Shown here piece after piece: positions 6,342 through 12,520 of a stretch of 12,561 bases of DNA (its first letter is position 1; each line of letters starts with the position of its first letter). The notes below the pieces were generated by a model. The model ran no database searches. It was not told where the DNA came from and saw nothing but the letters and a program-made list of their open reading frames with translations. Location: contig DJYJ01000055.1 of NCBI GenBank assembly GCA_002450075.1, positions 16,630 to 29,190 of the forward strand. The letters are read 5' to 3'. Origin of the DNA: Clostridiales bacterium UBA6981. Lineage in GTDB: Bacteria; Bacillota; Clostridia; Oscillospirales; Oscillospiraceae. Made by a program: the position numbers and the translations under genes.

Positions 6342-6383
6342 GCAGCGCCCCGACGGAAAACCGTCGGGGCGCTGCTTGTTTTT
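6342..6383 (+). terminator. intrinsic terminator of the acyltransferase operon
   Basis: A perfect 15-bp stem (6342-6356 with 6361-6375), an AAAA loop and a TTGTTTTT tail. The tail touches the stop codon of the convergent minus-strand gene at 6383. The minus-strand side lacks a good U-tract. Confidence 0.92.
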
Positions 6384-7117
6384 CAGAATCTGTGCTTGAT
6401 CGTTTCAAGTGCATCCGCGGCGCTGCGCAGATGCTCGGCAAGCGGCAGCTCGGAGCGCAACGCAAAGAAAAAGTGGATGCGCTGCCTGGCCTCGGATCGC
6501 GCGCTCTGGATGTGCGCTTTGAGCGCCTCATAGCGCACGACGACGTTGTTTTCCTCGGCAAAGCGTTTGACGCGCGCCGCCAGATGCGCGGAATAAGCGA
6601 CATCCAGCGTGAACACGCCGAAGAAATAGCCGATCACAAACGAGAACGCCAGATTGTGCGACAACCAGTCGAGCGCCGAGAGCACGTGGGGGTGAATGAG
6701 GAAATAATACACCGCGCCCAGCACCGCCCAGAAGAAGGAGAACAGCGGGCAGATCAGCCCCTGAATGTTGCCGCGGCAGCCGCTGTAATCCCACAGACGC
6801 AGCTTTGCCCATTTCAGCAGCGCCAGTCCCGCGAGGTATTCGATCCCCGTCATGCTCACGGCCATCGCGGCGAAGAGCAGCAGCTTTCCCGCCGCGCTTG
6901 CGCCGAGACCGCTCCGCTCGCCGAGCGCGGCAAGCAGATACAAAATGCACAGACCGCTGCCGTACAGCGGCACATAGGGACCCACGCAGAAGCCGGGGTT
7001 GATCCATTTGTGCTCCGGATTCGAGGAGGAGAAAAATTTGCGGAAGAAGACCTCCAGCACCCAGCCGAAAACGGAGCCGATGAAAAAGAGATACGCAAGA
7101 CACAGAAAAAGACTCAT
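6383..7117 (-). CDS. PF06541-type (putative ABC-transporter permease / CmpB-like) membrane protein
   Basis: This 244-residue integral membrane protein has about five hydrophobic segments (residues ~3-25, 47-66, 78-101, 122-143, 153-180) and a polar C-terminal tail of about 60 residues. The first segment ends in GWVLEV and is followed by WINPGFCVGPYVPLYG (38-53), both hallmarks of the PF06541 (DUF1113) family. Members are often labelled putative ABC permeases, but no ATPase or binding protein is adjacent and the function is not established. The start at 7117 follows GGGAG with 8-nt spacing; 32 further in-frame codons upstream run through the neighbour's terminator and lack family similarity. 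No convincing promoter lies between this gene and that terminator (7148-7173), so expression may come from read-through of the gene at 7210-7956. Confidence 0.82.
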   Translation of the reverse strand: MSLFLCLAYLFFIGSVFGWVLEVFFRKFFSSSNPEHKWINPGFCVGPYVPLYGSGLCILYLLAALGERSGLGASAAGKLLLFAAMAVSMTGIEYLAGLALLKWAKLRLWDYSGCRGNIQGLICPLFSFFWAVLGAVYYFLIHPHVLSALDWLSHNLAFSFVIGYFFGVFTLDVAYSAHLAARVKRFAEENNVVVRYEALKAHIQSARSEARQRIHFFFALRSELPLAEHLRSAADALETIKHRF

Positions 7118-7147
7118 TTTATGTGCTCCCAAAACAAAACAAAGTCG

Positions 7148-7173
7148 AAAAACCGGCGTGGATCTCACGCCGG
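7148..7173 (-). terminator. intrinsic terminator after the recombinase-like gene
   Basis: On the minus strand an 8-bp stem (7166-7173 with 7153-7160) and a 5-nt loop are followed by TTTTT (complement of 7148-7152). It starts about 36 nt past the stop of the gene at 7210-7956 and is of moderate strength. Confidence 0.75.
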
Positions 7174-7209
7174 CTTTCGATTGAAAAACGGATCGCGGGG
7201 GGGAGGCGA

Positions 7210-7956
7210 TCACTCGTTTTCCATCATCTTTTTCAGCTCGCGAGCCTCGGCCTCGACATCCTTCCTCATCTGACGCACGGCGTCGTGATGCTCGACCTCC
7301 GCACGGATGCGGTCCTTGCGCATCTCGCGCTCCACATCGTGGAGCTCCAGCTTTTCATCGGCGGCCTTTTTGACCTCCTTTGCCTCGGCACGGACCTGCT
7401 TTTTCAGCTCGCCGAGATCGTGGCGGCTCTGGCGTACGGCGTCCTTGATCTCGGACTTGATCTCATGCTCCATCTGTTTATAGTCTTTCATTTTTTGTTC
7501 CTCCTGTTCTTTGATCCGGCGATAAAAGGTGTTGGGCTTCAGCTCCAGCAGCGCCATGGCCTGACGGGCGTTGAGCTCTCCGCCCCGCCAGCGCGCGACG
7601 ACTGATTCAAACAGCTCGCCGTTGACGGCGATGGGCTTGCGCCCTTTATACTTCCCCTCGCTTTTGGCGCGCTCAATGCCGCTGTGGCGCCGTGCTTTTC
7701 TACCGGCTTGCTCCAGCTCGCTCAGCGCGCGGCAAAGAGGGAAGAGGAGAGCGCCCTGCTCCCGGCGCGTGTCGAAGCCCTCGCTCTCGCAGACAAGCTC
7801 GCCGCCCTTGTCTGCCAGCTTCACGGCGGCGTCAAGAAAATCCTTTGCGCTGTCCGAGACGGAGGAGATGCTGTCGATGTGGACACATTCACCCGCGCGA
7901 ATCGTCTCGATCGCTTCGACAAACGACTTTTTATCTTCTGCGTAAACGATTTCCAT
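7210..7956 (-). CDS. degenerate serine-recombinase-like DNA-binding protein with C-terminal coiled coil
   Basis: This 248-residue cytoplasmic protein has three parts. Residues ~10-95 follow the second half of a resolvase catalytic domain: RAGECVHIDSISSVSDSAKDF aligns with the usual VVxxLDRLGRS region, and SEGFDTRREQGALLF with the TEGIDTxTPxGRLLF block. The usual N-terminal catalytic YxRVS segment is missing and the LDRLGRS arginines are absent, so strand exchange is unlikely. Residues ~93-150 keep the hinge and helix-turn-helix (KYKGRKPIAV, then NARQAMALLELKPNTFYRRIKE). Residues ~150-248 are a highly charged coiled coil with related segments around 171-197 and 225-243. It probably binds DNA as an oligomer and may regulate or scaffold. 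The start at 7956 has AAGGAGG with 7-nt spacing; the promoter is at 7986-8014. Whether this is a domesticated resolvase or an established subfamily needs a database search. Confidence 0.78.
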   Translation of the reverse strand: MEIVYAEDKKSFVEAIETIRAGECVHIDSISSVSDSAKDFLDAAVKLADKGGELVCESEGFDTRREQGALLFPLCRALSELEQAGRKARRHSGIERAKSEGKYKGRKPIAVNGELFESVVARWRGGELNARQAMALLELKPNTFYRRIKEQEEQKMKDYKQMEHEIKSEIKDAVRQSRHDLGELKKQVRAEAKEVKKAADEKLELHDVEREMRKDRIRAEVEHHDAVRQMRKDVEAEARELKKMMENE

Positions 7957-7985
7957 ATCGTCGCCTCCTTTTTCTTTACAGCCGG

Positions 7986-8014
7986 AGCATAGCACAAAAG
8001 AAAAAGTATGTCAA
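7986..8014 (-). promoter_or_regulatory. sigma-A-type promoter of the recombinase-like gene
   Basis: Read on the minus strand: a consensus -35 TTGACA (8014-8009), a 17-bp spacer and -10 TATGCT (7991-7986). This is the best promoter in the window. The start of transcription would be near 7979, giving a leader of about 23 nt that contains the AAGGAGG site. Confidence 0.8.
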
Positions 8015-8020
8015 TAGGAT

Positions 8021-8049
8021 AATTATGAAATATAACACATTTCATAATT
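8021..8049. promoter_or_regulatory. 29-bp inverted repeat upstream of the recombinase-like gene promoter (operator candidate)
   Basis: AATTATGAAA (8021-8030) and its perfect complement TTTCATAATT (8040-8049) flank a 9-bp spacer. The repeat begins 6 bp upstream of the -35 box. The total span is close to the ~28-34 bp dimer sites of resolvases, so the adjacent recombinase-like protein is a natural candidate ligand. It could instead bind an unrelated dimeric regulator. Confidence 0.55.
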
Positions 8050-8103
8050 CGTTCACATCCTAATGAAACACCTTTTGCGTGGCGGCTCCCCCTCGGGGGA
8101 AAC

Positions 8104-8129
8104 GTTACAAAACTCGAAAAATATGTAAC
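8104..8129. repeat. inverted repeat GTTACA-N14-TGTAAC
   Basis: Six-bp complementary half-sites lie at 8104-8109 and 8124-8129, about 60 bp upstream of the surface-protein -35 box. Short but exact; it could bind a regulator or be chance in AT-rich DNA. Confidence 0.35.
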
Positions 8130-8190
8130 AATTAAACACAAAATATAGTATTAATCTTTCTTAAATTAGCCCTTTCAGATACAAAATATA

Positions 8191-8219
8191 TTGCAATGAC
8201 AGGAGAAAAATGATAAGAT
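8191..8219 (+). promoter_or_regulatory. extended -10 promoter of the surface-protein gene
   Basis: TTGCAA (8191-8196), a 17-bp spacer and TAAGAT (8214-8219), with TG at 8211-8212 giving an extended -10 (TGnTAAGAT). Transcription would start near 8226, leaving a leader of about 110 nt with two hairpins. Confidence 0.55.
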
Positions 8220-8277
8220 AGCATACCAGAATAACAGCGCGTTTCTTCCCTTTTCCGGGGAGCTGCGCGCATCAGAC

Positions 8278-8299
8278 CGCCGCCCCGAAGGGCGCGGCG
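8278..8299 (+). promoter_or_regulatory. GC-rich hairpin in the surface-protein leader
   Basis: CGCCGC-CCC (8278-8286) pairs with GGG-GCGGCG (8290-8292 and 8294-8299), with a GAA loop and one bulged C at 8293. No T-run follows, so it is not a terminator; it may stabilise the mRNA or affect translation. Confidence 0.4.
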
Positions 8300-8314
8300 C
8301 GGATAGAACAGTTC

Positions 8315-8332
8315 CTGTTTTGGAGGAAACAG
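8315..8332 (+). promoter_or_regulatory. Shine-Dalgarno presented in a hairpin loop
   Basis: CTGTTT (8315-8320) and AAACAG (8327-8332) form a perfect 6-bp stem whose loop is TGGAGG, containing the ribosome-binding site. GGAGG ends 8 nt before the GTG at 8335 and 14 nt before the ATG at 8341, which favours the GTG start. Confidence 0.45.
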
Positions 8333-8334
8333 AA

Positions 8335-11300
8335 GTGAAGATGAAAAAAGGCATCTGCCTCCTTTTATGCGCCATACTGCTTGCCTGTCTGCTGCCGGCC
8401 GGCGCCCTTGCGGCAAACGGCCCCGGCATCGCGGGCGACACATATGCGTCGATCTGTCTCACGGGCGGGATGGATAAAACGATCTACTCCGCCGACAGCG
8501 CGATCGAGCAGCAGATCCTCTATCCCGGCGAGCTGACCGAGGCGCGCTATCTTCTGCCCGAGGGCGTGAGCTATGATGCGGCGAGCAACACGCTCAGCCT
8601 GACGGACTTCTCCGCGCCCTCCGCCGTGCTTTCGCTGACGATGATGGGCGGCGACTTCAAGATCCGCCTTTCCGGCAGCAGCTCCCTCGCTGCTATCCGT
8701 TCGGATTCGATGGGCTGGGGCGGCAGCCTCACCTTTACCGGCGACGGCTCGCTCACGGTGGTGAACGATTCCGGCGCGGCGATCACGGTAAATGCCGGCG
8801 GCGCGGCCGACTTTGTCCGCGTCGAGCCGCAGGTGTGCCTGAATGTTACGGGAGCCGGAAACGCGATCATCGTTGCCGGTACCAGCTATGGCGACGGCGC
8901 GATCAGCTTTGACACGGCTTCGCCCAATGTGCGCGCTGAGGACAGCTCCTACGCGCTCCGCGACCAGCAGACGAGCGACGGCGCCCTGATCGACGTCTGC
9001 ACCCGTGCCGGGGAAGAAGGCCTCTTCGGTTTGGAAGCCGTTATCGATCCCGAGACGGAGAGCTTTGTCTACAACGTCTATCGTCTCGGCGAAAAGGACG
9101 GCGCGGGCGCGTACAGCGCGGAGCTCACGGAGGAAAACCTTGCGGATATCTCCGCTTTCAGTCTGGTCTATACGCCGCACGAGTGGGCGCTGTATGACGT
9201 CGGGACGGGCGCGCCCGTCTCCCAGGTGCGGCTGGCCCGCTTTTCCGTCAGCGCGCAGGCCGCCGATGAAAACGGCAGCCTCAGCGTGTCCCAGACGGCC
9301 GTCGGCCGCGGGGGCAGCGTCGTTGTCACCGTGCAGCCCAACGACGGCTATAAGCTCGCATCGCTTACCGTCAACGGCGTCGAGGTGACGCCGGCGAACG
9401 GCAGCTATACGATCGGCGGCATCCTCGCCGACCAGAGCATTACGGCCTCCTTTGCCGAGGCCGCTCCCGCCGGGATCGCGATCACGGCCCCGGAGACGAC
9501 CGACTTTACCGTGCCCGGCCTCGGCGAGACGGAGTTTGTCAGCGCGCCGTTTATCGCCTCCGTCACCGACGGGGCGGATGACCCGGTCGGAGCGACGGTC
9601 GAATGGCGTGTCGAGCCGGCGCTCAGCGGCATTTCAATCCGCCCGGACGGCTGCGTCGTCGTTACGGCGGGCGCCAAGGACAGCGTCGGGGACGAGCCGC
9701 TTGCCTTTACGGTCTCGGCCGCGGTGCAGGGCACCGAGCTTTCGGATGACAGCGGCAGTTTCACCGTCGCGCTCGCCGAGAGAAAGGCGACAGGCGTTTC
9801 CATAACGCGCGAGGGTGAAGCGTTAGGCGGCAGCGATACCGTCGTGATCCCTGAGGAGGGGACTGCCGCGGTGAGCTACGGCGCCGTTGTGACCGACCAG
9901 TACGGCGAGGAAATGGACGAGGAGATCGCCTGGGTCGCCGGAGCCTTGCCCGCCGGCGTCAGCCGCCAGGACAACACGCTGCTCATCACGAGCGAGGCAA
10001 AGGACGGCAGCACGCTTGACGTCACGGCTTCGGCCGCGTCAGACAGCGCGATCAAGGATACGGTCATTGTGACCTTCGTCGAAAAGACGGAGGAGCCCGA
10101 GCCGACCGGCGAGGGCGTGAACGGCGAAGCTCCGGGTAACGGCGAAAGCGATGAGACGCCCGGCAACGGCGATAAAGACAAAGAGTCCGGCGAGGGCGAG
10201 GAGGCAAGGCGCGCGCCTCTGCTGACGGCCCCCGGCCCGACGCTGACGACGGAGACGGGCGGCGAGGGGCTTACGATCGTCTGGCCGACGGTCACGCTCG
10301 CGGACGACCCGGTCTACGGCATTACCTGGACAGACCTCGTCACGCTCAGCGACGGCAGCGCCACAAAGGACGGCGAGACCGTCGAGGGCAGCTTCTCCCT
10401 CAATAAGGACACCGCCTCGCTGCCCAATATCAGCGACAGCTTCACGGTCCTCTTTACCTATACCGAGGGCGAGGAGACAAAAACGGCCGAGAGCGACGCG
10501 CATACCGTCACACTTTCCCCTAAAGCGATCACAGCGGAGATGGTCACGCTTTCCCCCTCCGAGATGCCCTATACCGGCGCGGCGTGCGAGCCGGCCGTCT
10601 CGCTCAAGGACGGCGAGCGCTCGCTGGAGAAGGACAAGGACTTCACCGTTACGGGCTATACCGACAACATCGAGATCGGCAAGGATACGGCCAAGGTCAC
10701 GGTCACGGGCGCGGGCAACTATACCGGCAGCGTGGAAAAGAGCTTTTCCATCACGGCGATCCCCGGCAGTGCGGTGACCGAGTTCATCACCTCCCGCAAG
10801 CCGGAGGACGAGGGCATCGAGCCGACGGTCGAGGTGAAAAACGGCGACACGACGCTCAAGAAAGGGCAGGACTACGACGTTTCGTTCCTGTATGACATCC
10901 CGTCGAAGAGCGGCACCGCCACGATCACGCTCAAGGGTACATACAGCGGTACGATCGTCTCGCGCTTTGATCTTCCGAATTATCTCATCACCGATGGCGC
11001 GGGCAGCAGCTGGAGCAAAGGCTCGTCGAGCGAGCTCAGCTTTACTGCGAACGGCGCGCTCGGCAAGTTCACCGAGCTGACCGTGGACGGCAAGACGGTC
11101 GATCCGTCCTATTATTCCACTGCATCCGGCAGCACGATCGTCAAGCTCAAGCCCACCTACCTCAAGAGTCTTACCGCGGGCAAGCATATTATCGGCGTGG
11201 CCTACAAGGACGGCAAGGCGCTTGCGATCTTCTCCGTTACGGATGTCAACCGCCGCGGCGTCGCGACCGGCGACGAGAACGACATGACCCTCTGGATCGC

Positions 11301-11406
11301 GATCCTTGGGGTGAGCGTGATCGGACTGGCCGTGCTGTGCGTGGCGCTGGCCGCCAGGAGCCGGAAACGGGCAAAGCGTAAAAAGAAGAAAACGACCCGC
11401 AAATAA
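8335..11406 (+). CDS. large multidomain surface protein with Ig-like, MBG-like and CBM_X2-like domains
   Basis: This 1023-residue secreted protein begins with a signal peptide (residues 1-26, cleavage after ALA). Residues ~40-250 form a beta-helical region like carbohydrate-binding DUF4353-type domains (VSYDAASNTLSLTDF, then Gly/Thr-rich turns). A bacterial-repeat/Flg_new_2-like module follows at ~311-377 (GYKLASLTVNGVEV), then two Ig-like domains (~378-484, 485-585), a Gly/Glu/Pro/Asn linker (~585-629) and a beta-sandwich. An MBG-like repeat (~732-808, GAGNYTGSVEKSF) and a second related repeat come next, then a CBM_X2-like domain (~882-971). A transmembrane helix (~984-1007) and an Arg/Lys tail end the protein. 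VATGDEND (976-983) stands where Clostridia sorting signals read PxTGD. It is probably an adhesin or glycan binder at the cell surface; no enzyme domain is seen. The start could be GTG 8335 or ATG 8341; spacing favours GTG. Confidence 0.85.
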   Translation: MKMKKGICLLLCAILLACLLPAGALAANGPGIAGDTYASICLTGGMDKTIYSADSAIEQQILYPGELTEARYLLPEGVSYDAASNTLSLTDFSAPSAVLSLTMMGGDFKIRLSGSSSLAAIRSDSMGWGGSLTFTGDGSLTVVNDSGAAITVNAGGAADFVRVEPQVCLNVTGAGNAIIVAGTSYGDGAISFDTASPNVRAEDSSYALRDQQTSDGALIDVCTRAGEEGLFGLEAVIDPETESFVYNVYRLGEKDGAGAYSAELTEENLADISAFSLVYTPHEWALYDVGTGAPVSQVRLARFSVSAQAADENGSLSVSQTAVGRGGSVVVTVQPNDGYKLASLTVNGVEVTPANGSYTIGGILADQSITASFAEAAPAGIAITAPETTDFTVPGLGETEFVSAPFIASVTDGADDPVGATVEWRVEPALSGISIRPDGCVVVTAGAKDSVGDEPLAFTVSAAVQGTELSDDSGSFTVALAERKATGVSITREGEALGGSDTVVIPEEGTAAVSYGAVVTDQYGEEMDEEIAWVAGALPAGVSRQDNTLLITSEAKDGSTLDVTASAASDSAIKDTVIVTFVEKTEEPEPTGEGVNGEAPGNGESDETPGNGDKDKESGEGEEARRAPLLTAPGPTLTTETGGEGLTIVWPTVTLADDPVYGITWTDLVTLSDGSATKDGETVEGSFSLNKDTASLPNISDSFTVLFTYTEGEETKTAESDAHTVTLSPKAITAEMVTLSPSEMPYTGAACEPAVSLKDGERSLEKDKDFTVTGYTDNIEIGKDTAKVTVTGAGNYTGSVEKSFSITAIPGSAVTEFITSRKPEDEGIEPTVEVKNGDTTLKKGQDYDVSFLYDIPSKSGTATITLKGTYSGTIVSRFDLPNYLITDGAGSSWSKGSSSELSFTANGALGKFTELTVDGKTVDPSYYSTASGSTIVKLKPTYLKSLTAGKHIIGVAYKDGKALAIFSVTDVNRRGVATGDENDMTLWIAILGVSVIGLAVLCVALAARSRKRAKRKKKKTTRK

Positions 11407-11411
11407 GCAAT

Positions 11412-11445
11412 AAACCGGTGCGCCGTGTGACGCACCGGTTTTCTT
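11412..11445. terminator. bidirectional terminator between convergent genes
   Basis: A perfect 11-bp stem (11412-11422 with 11431-11441), an 8-nt loop and a T-rich tail (TTTTCTTAT on the plus strand). The minus-strand product ends in TTTATT, so it can serve the Nudix gene as well. Confidence 0.88.
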
Positions 11446-11923
11446 ATCTCTGGTCTGTGACAAAGTGTCGGACAGCCGTTTGCGGATGGCGCAGCTCGTC
11501 GTTGAAGAGAGCGGGATAGAGCTTCCTTCGCTCCTCCGGCGAGACCCAGACGAGGAATTCCTTTTCGCCCGCCTCGGTGAAGCTCTCGCATACGGGTTCA
11601 AAGTCCGCGGGTGTCTTCATGTAAAAATAATAGCCCAGCTCATAGATCAGCTTGCCCAAATGGGCGGGGGAATCGCCGTAAAAGAAATCCTCCGTCACGA
11701 AGCCGAGCCGGTCGATCTCCATGTCCCGCCCGGTCTCTTCCCGGACCTCGCGTACGACGGCCTGCTCCGCTGTTTCGCCGAACTGGATCCGGCCGCCGAC
11801 GGAATAGAGGTAATCGGAGTTTGGGTTGCCGGCCATCAGAAATTTGCCGTCTTTTAGAATGATCGCGCCGACGCGGATGTTGACCACACCGCCGCCGCAC
11901 TCGATGCACAGATCCTGTCCCAT
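11444..11923 (-). CDS. Nudix hydrolase
   Basis: This 159-residue cytoplasmic protein has a complete Nudix box, GX5EX7REVREETG (residues 44-65), which binds the divalent metal and cleaves nucleoside-diphosphate-linked substrates. The strand before it reads VRVGAII-like (15-22) with YLYSVGGRIQFGE leading into the box, as in stand-alone Nudix enzymes. The substrate (modified dNTP, sugar nucleotide or other NDP-X) cannot be told from sequence. The N-terminus has CIEC (residues 6-9), a single CxxC without a visible partner pair. The start at 11923 is preceded by GGAAGG with short spacing. The GNAT gene lies 14 nt upstream on the same strand, so the two are probably co-transcribed. The stop sits at the edge of the shared terminator with the surface-protein gene. 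Confidence 0.93.
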   Translation of the reverse strand: MGQDLCIECGGGVVNIRVGAIILKDGKFLMAGNPNSDYLYSVGGRIQFGETAEQAVVREVREETGRDMEIDRLGFVTEDFFYGDSPAHLGKLIYELGYYFYMKTPADFEPVCESFTEAGEKEFLVWVSPEERRKLYPALFNDELRHPQTAVRHFVTDQR

Positions 11924-11937
11924 TTTGCCCTTCCTTT

Positions 11938-12468
11938 TTACAGCTCGATCCAGTACCGCTCGAGTGTCTCCTGATCTTCCTCATCCCAGATCGTACTGTG
12001 AAACACCCCGCCGTTTGCGAGGATCGTGCGGCGGCTGCCCTCGTTGTCTACGGTGCAGGAGATCATCACGCGATCCAGACCCAGCGCCCTCGCCTCGTCC
12101 AGCGCCATGGCGAGCATGCGCTTGGCATAGCCCTTGCGCCGCTCGCCCGGCCGCACGGAATAGCCGATATGGCCGGCGTATTTGGCCAGATAGTCGTTGA
12201 GATAGTGGCGCAGCTGCAGCATGCCGAGCAGCTTGCCGTCGCTCTCGCGGACGAGGACGTACTGCGTCGCGATCACAAGGCCCTCCGGCAGCGTGTCCGG
12301 GCTTTCATAGCGCCTGACGTGCGCAAGCCATTCGCTGGCGCTCTCAATGCGACGCATGGGGCCTGTGCCGTCCAGACTGTCGCCGCGCTCAAGAAACTCC
12401 CGCCGATAGTCTTCATACTGGCTGAGAATGTCCTCCGACGCGCGCAGCAGAAAAAGTTTTTCCTCCAT
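11938..12468 (-). CDS. GNAT-family N-acetyltransferase
   Basis: This 176-residue cytoplasmic acetyltransferase has the acetyl-CoA pyrophosphate-binding motif RxxGxA (R110, G113, A115) in GHIGYSVRPGERRKGYAKRML. The helix ALDEARALGLDRVMISC and the VDNEGSRRTILANGG block (140-154) follow, with the Asn and the loop typical of RimJ/RimL-like and small-molecule GNATs. Residues ~60-90 form the antiparallel strands (YVLVRESDGKLLGMLQLRHYL) before motif A. The substrate is unknown and could be an amino group on a protein or an antibiotic-like molecule. The start at 12468 has AAGGAGG with 8-nt spacing; the frame stays open upstream to 12555 but that stretch is Cys/Phe-rich without family features. It is the first gene of a two-gene unit with the Nudix hydrolase. 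Downstream spacing is 14 nt. Confidence 0.92.
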   Translation of the reverse strand: MEEKLFLLRASEDILSQYEDYRREFLERGDSLDGTGPMRRIESASEWLAHVRRYESPDTLPEGLVIATQYVLVRESDGKLLGMLQLRHYLNDYLAKYAGHIGYSVRPGERRKGYAKRMLAMALDEARALGLDRVMISCTVDNEGSRRTILANGGVFHSTIWDEEDQETLERYWIEL

Positions 12469-12491
12469 CTCGGCCGCCTCCTTTTTTCGCA

Positions 12492-12520
12492 AGGATACAT
12501 CAAATGCCCGAAAAAAGCAA
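12492..12520 (-). promoter_or_regulatory. weak candidate promoter for the GNAT-Nudix unit
   Basis: On the minus strand TTGCTT (12520-12515), 17 bp and TATCCT (12497-12492). The match to consensus is modest, but the position, about 24 nt before the ATG, and the spacing fit. Confidence 0.3.

Larger units (their letters stand above)
7957..8334. other. AT-rich divergent control region, no gene
   Basis: This 378-bp stretch separates the recombinase-like gene (minus) from the surface-protein gene (plus). Its middle, about 7990-8230, is strikingly AT-rich against the GC-rich surroundings. It holds a minus-strand promoter (7986-8014), inverted repeats at 8021-8049 and 8104-8129, a plus-strand promoter (8191-8219) and a GC-rich hairpin (8278-8299) in the surface-protein leader. 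I see no supported small ORF or RNA gene. Confidence 0.75.

Noticed and set aside
6392..7273. Plus-strand 293-codon frame opposite the PF06541 membrane protein
   Set aside because: The minus-strand product has family motifs, membrane segments and a ribosome site. The plus-strand frame is a His/Arg/Gln-rich shadow crossing a terminator.
8087..8100. TCCCC...GGGGA hairpin as a terminator
   Set aside because: The stem is only about 5 bp with a tight loop, no T-run follows, and no gene ends nearby.
7986..8225. Invertible promoter segment next to the recombinase-like gene
   Set aside because: Only short look-alikes (ATAGCA near 7986 and 8216) flank the region. No inverted repeats long enough to support inversion were found, and the recombinase lacks catalytic residues.
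10117..10200. Repeat-like GNGE/PGNG stretch as a tandem repeat
   Set aside because: It is a short low-complexity linker in the surface protein without regular period or nucleotide-level identity.
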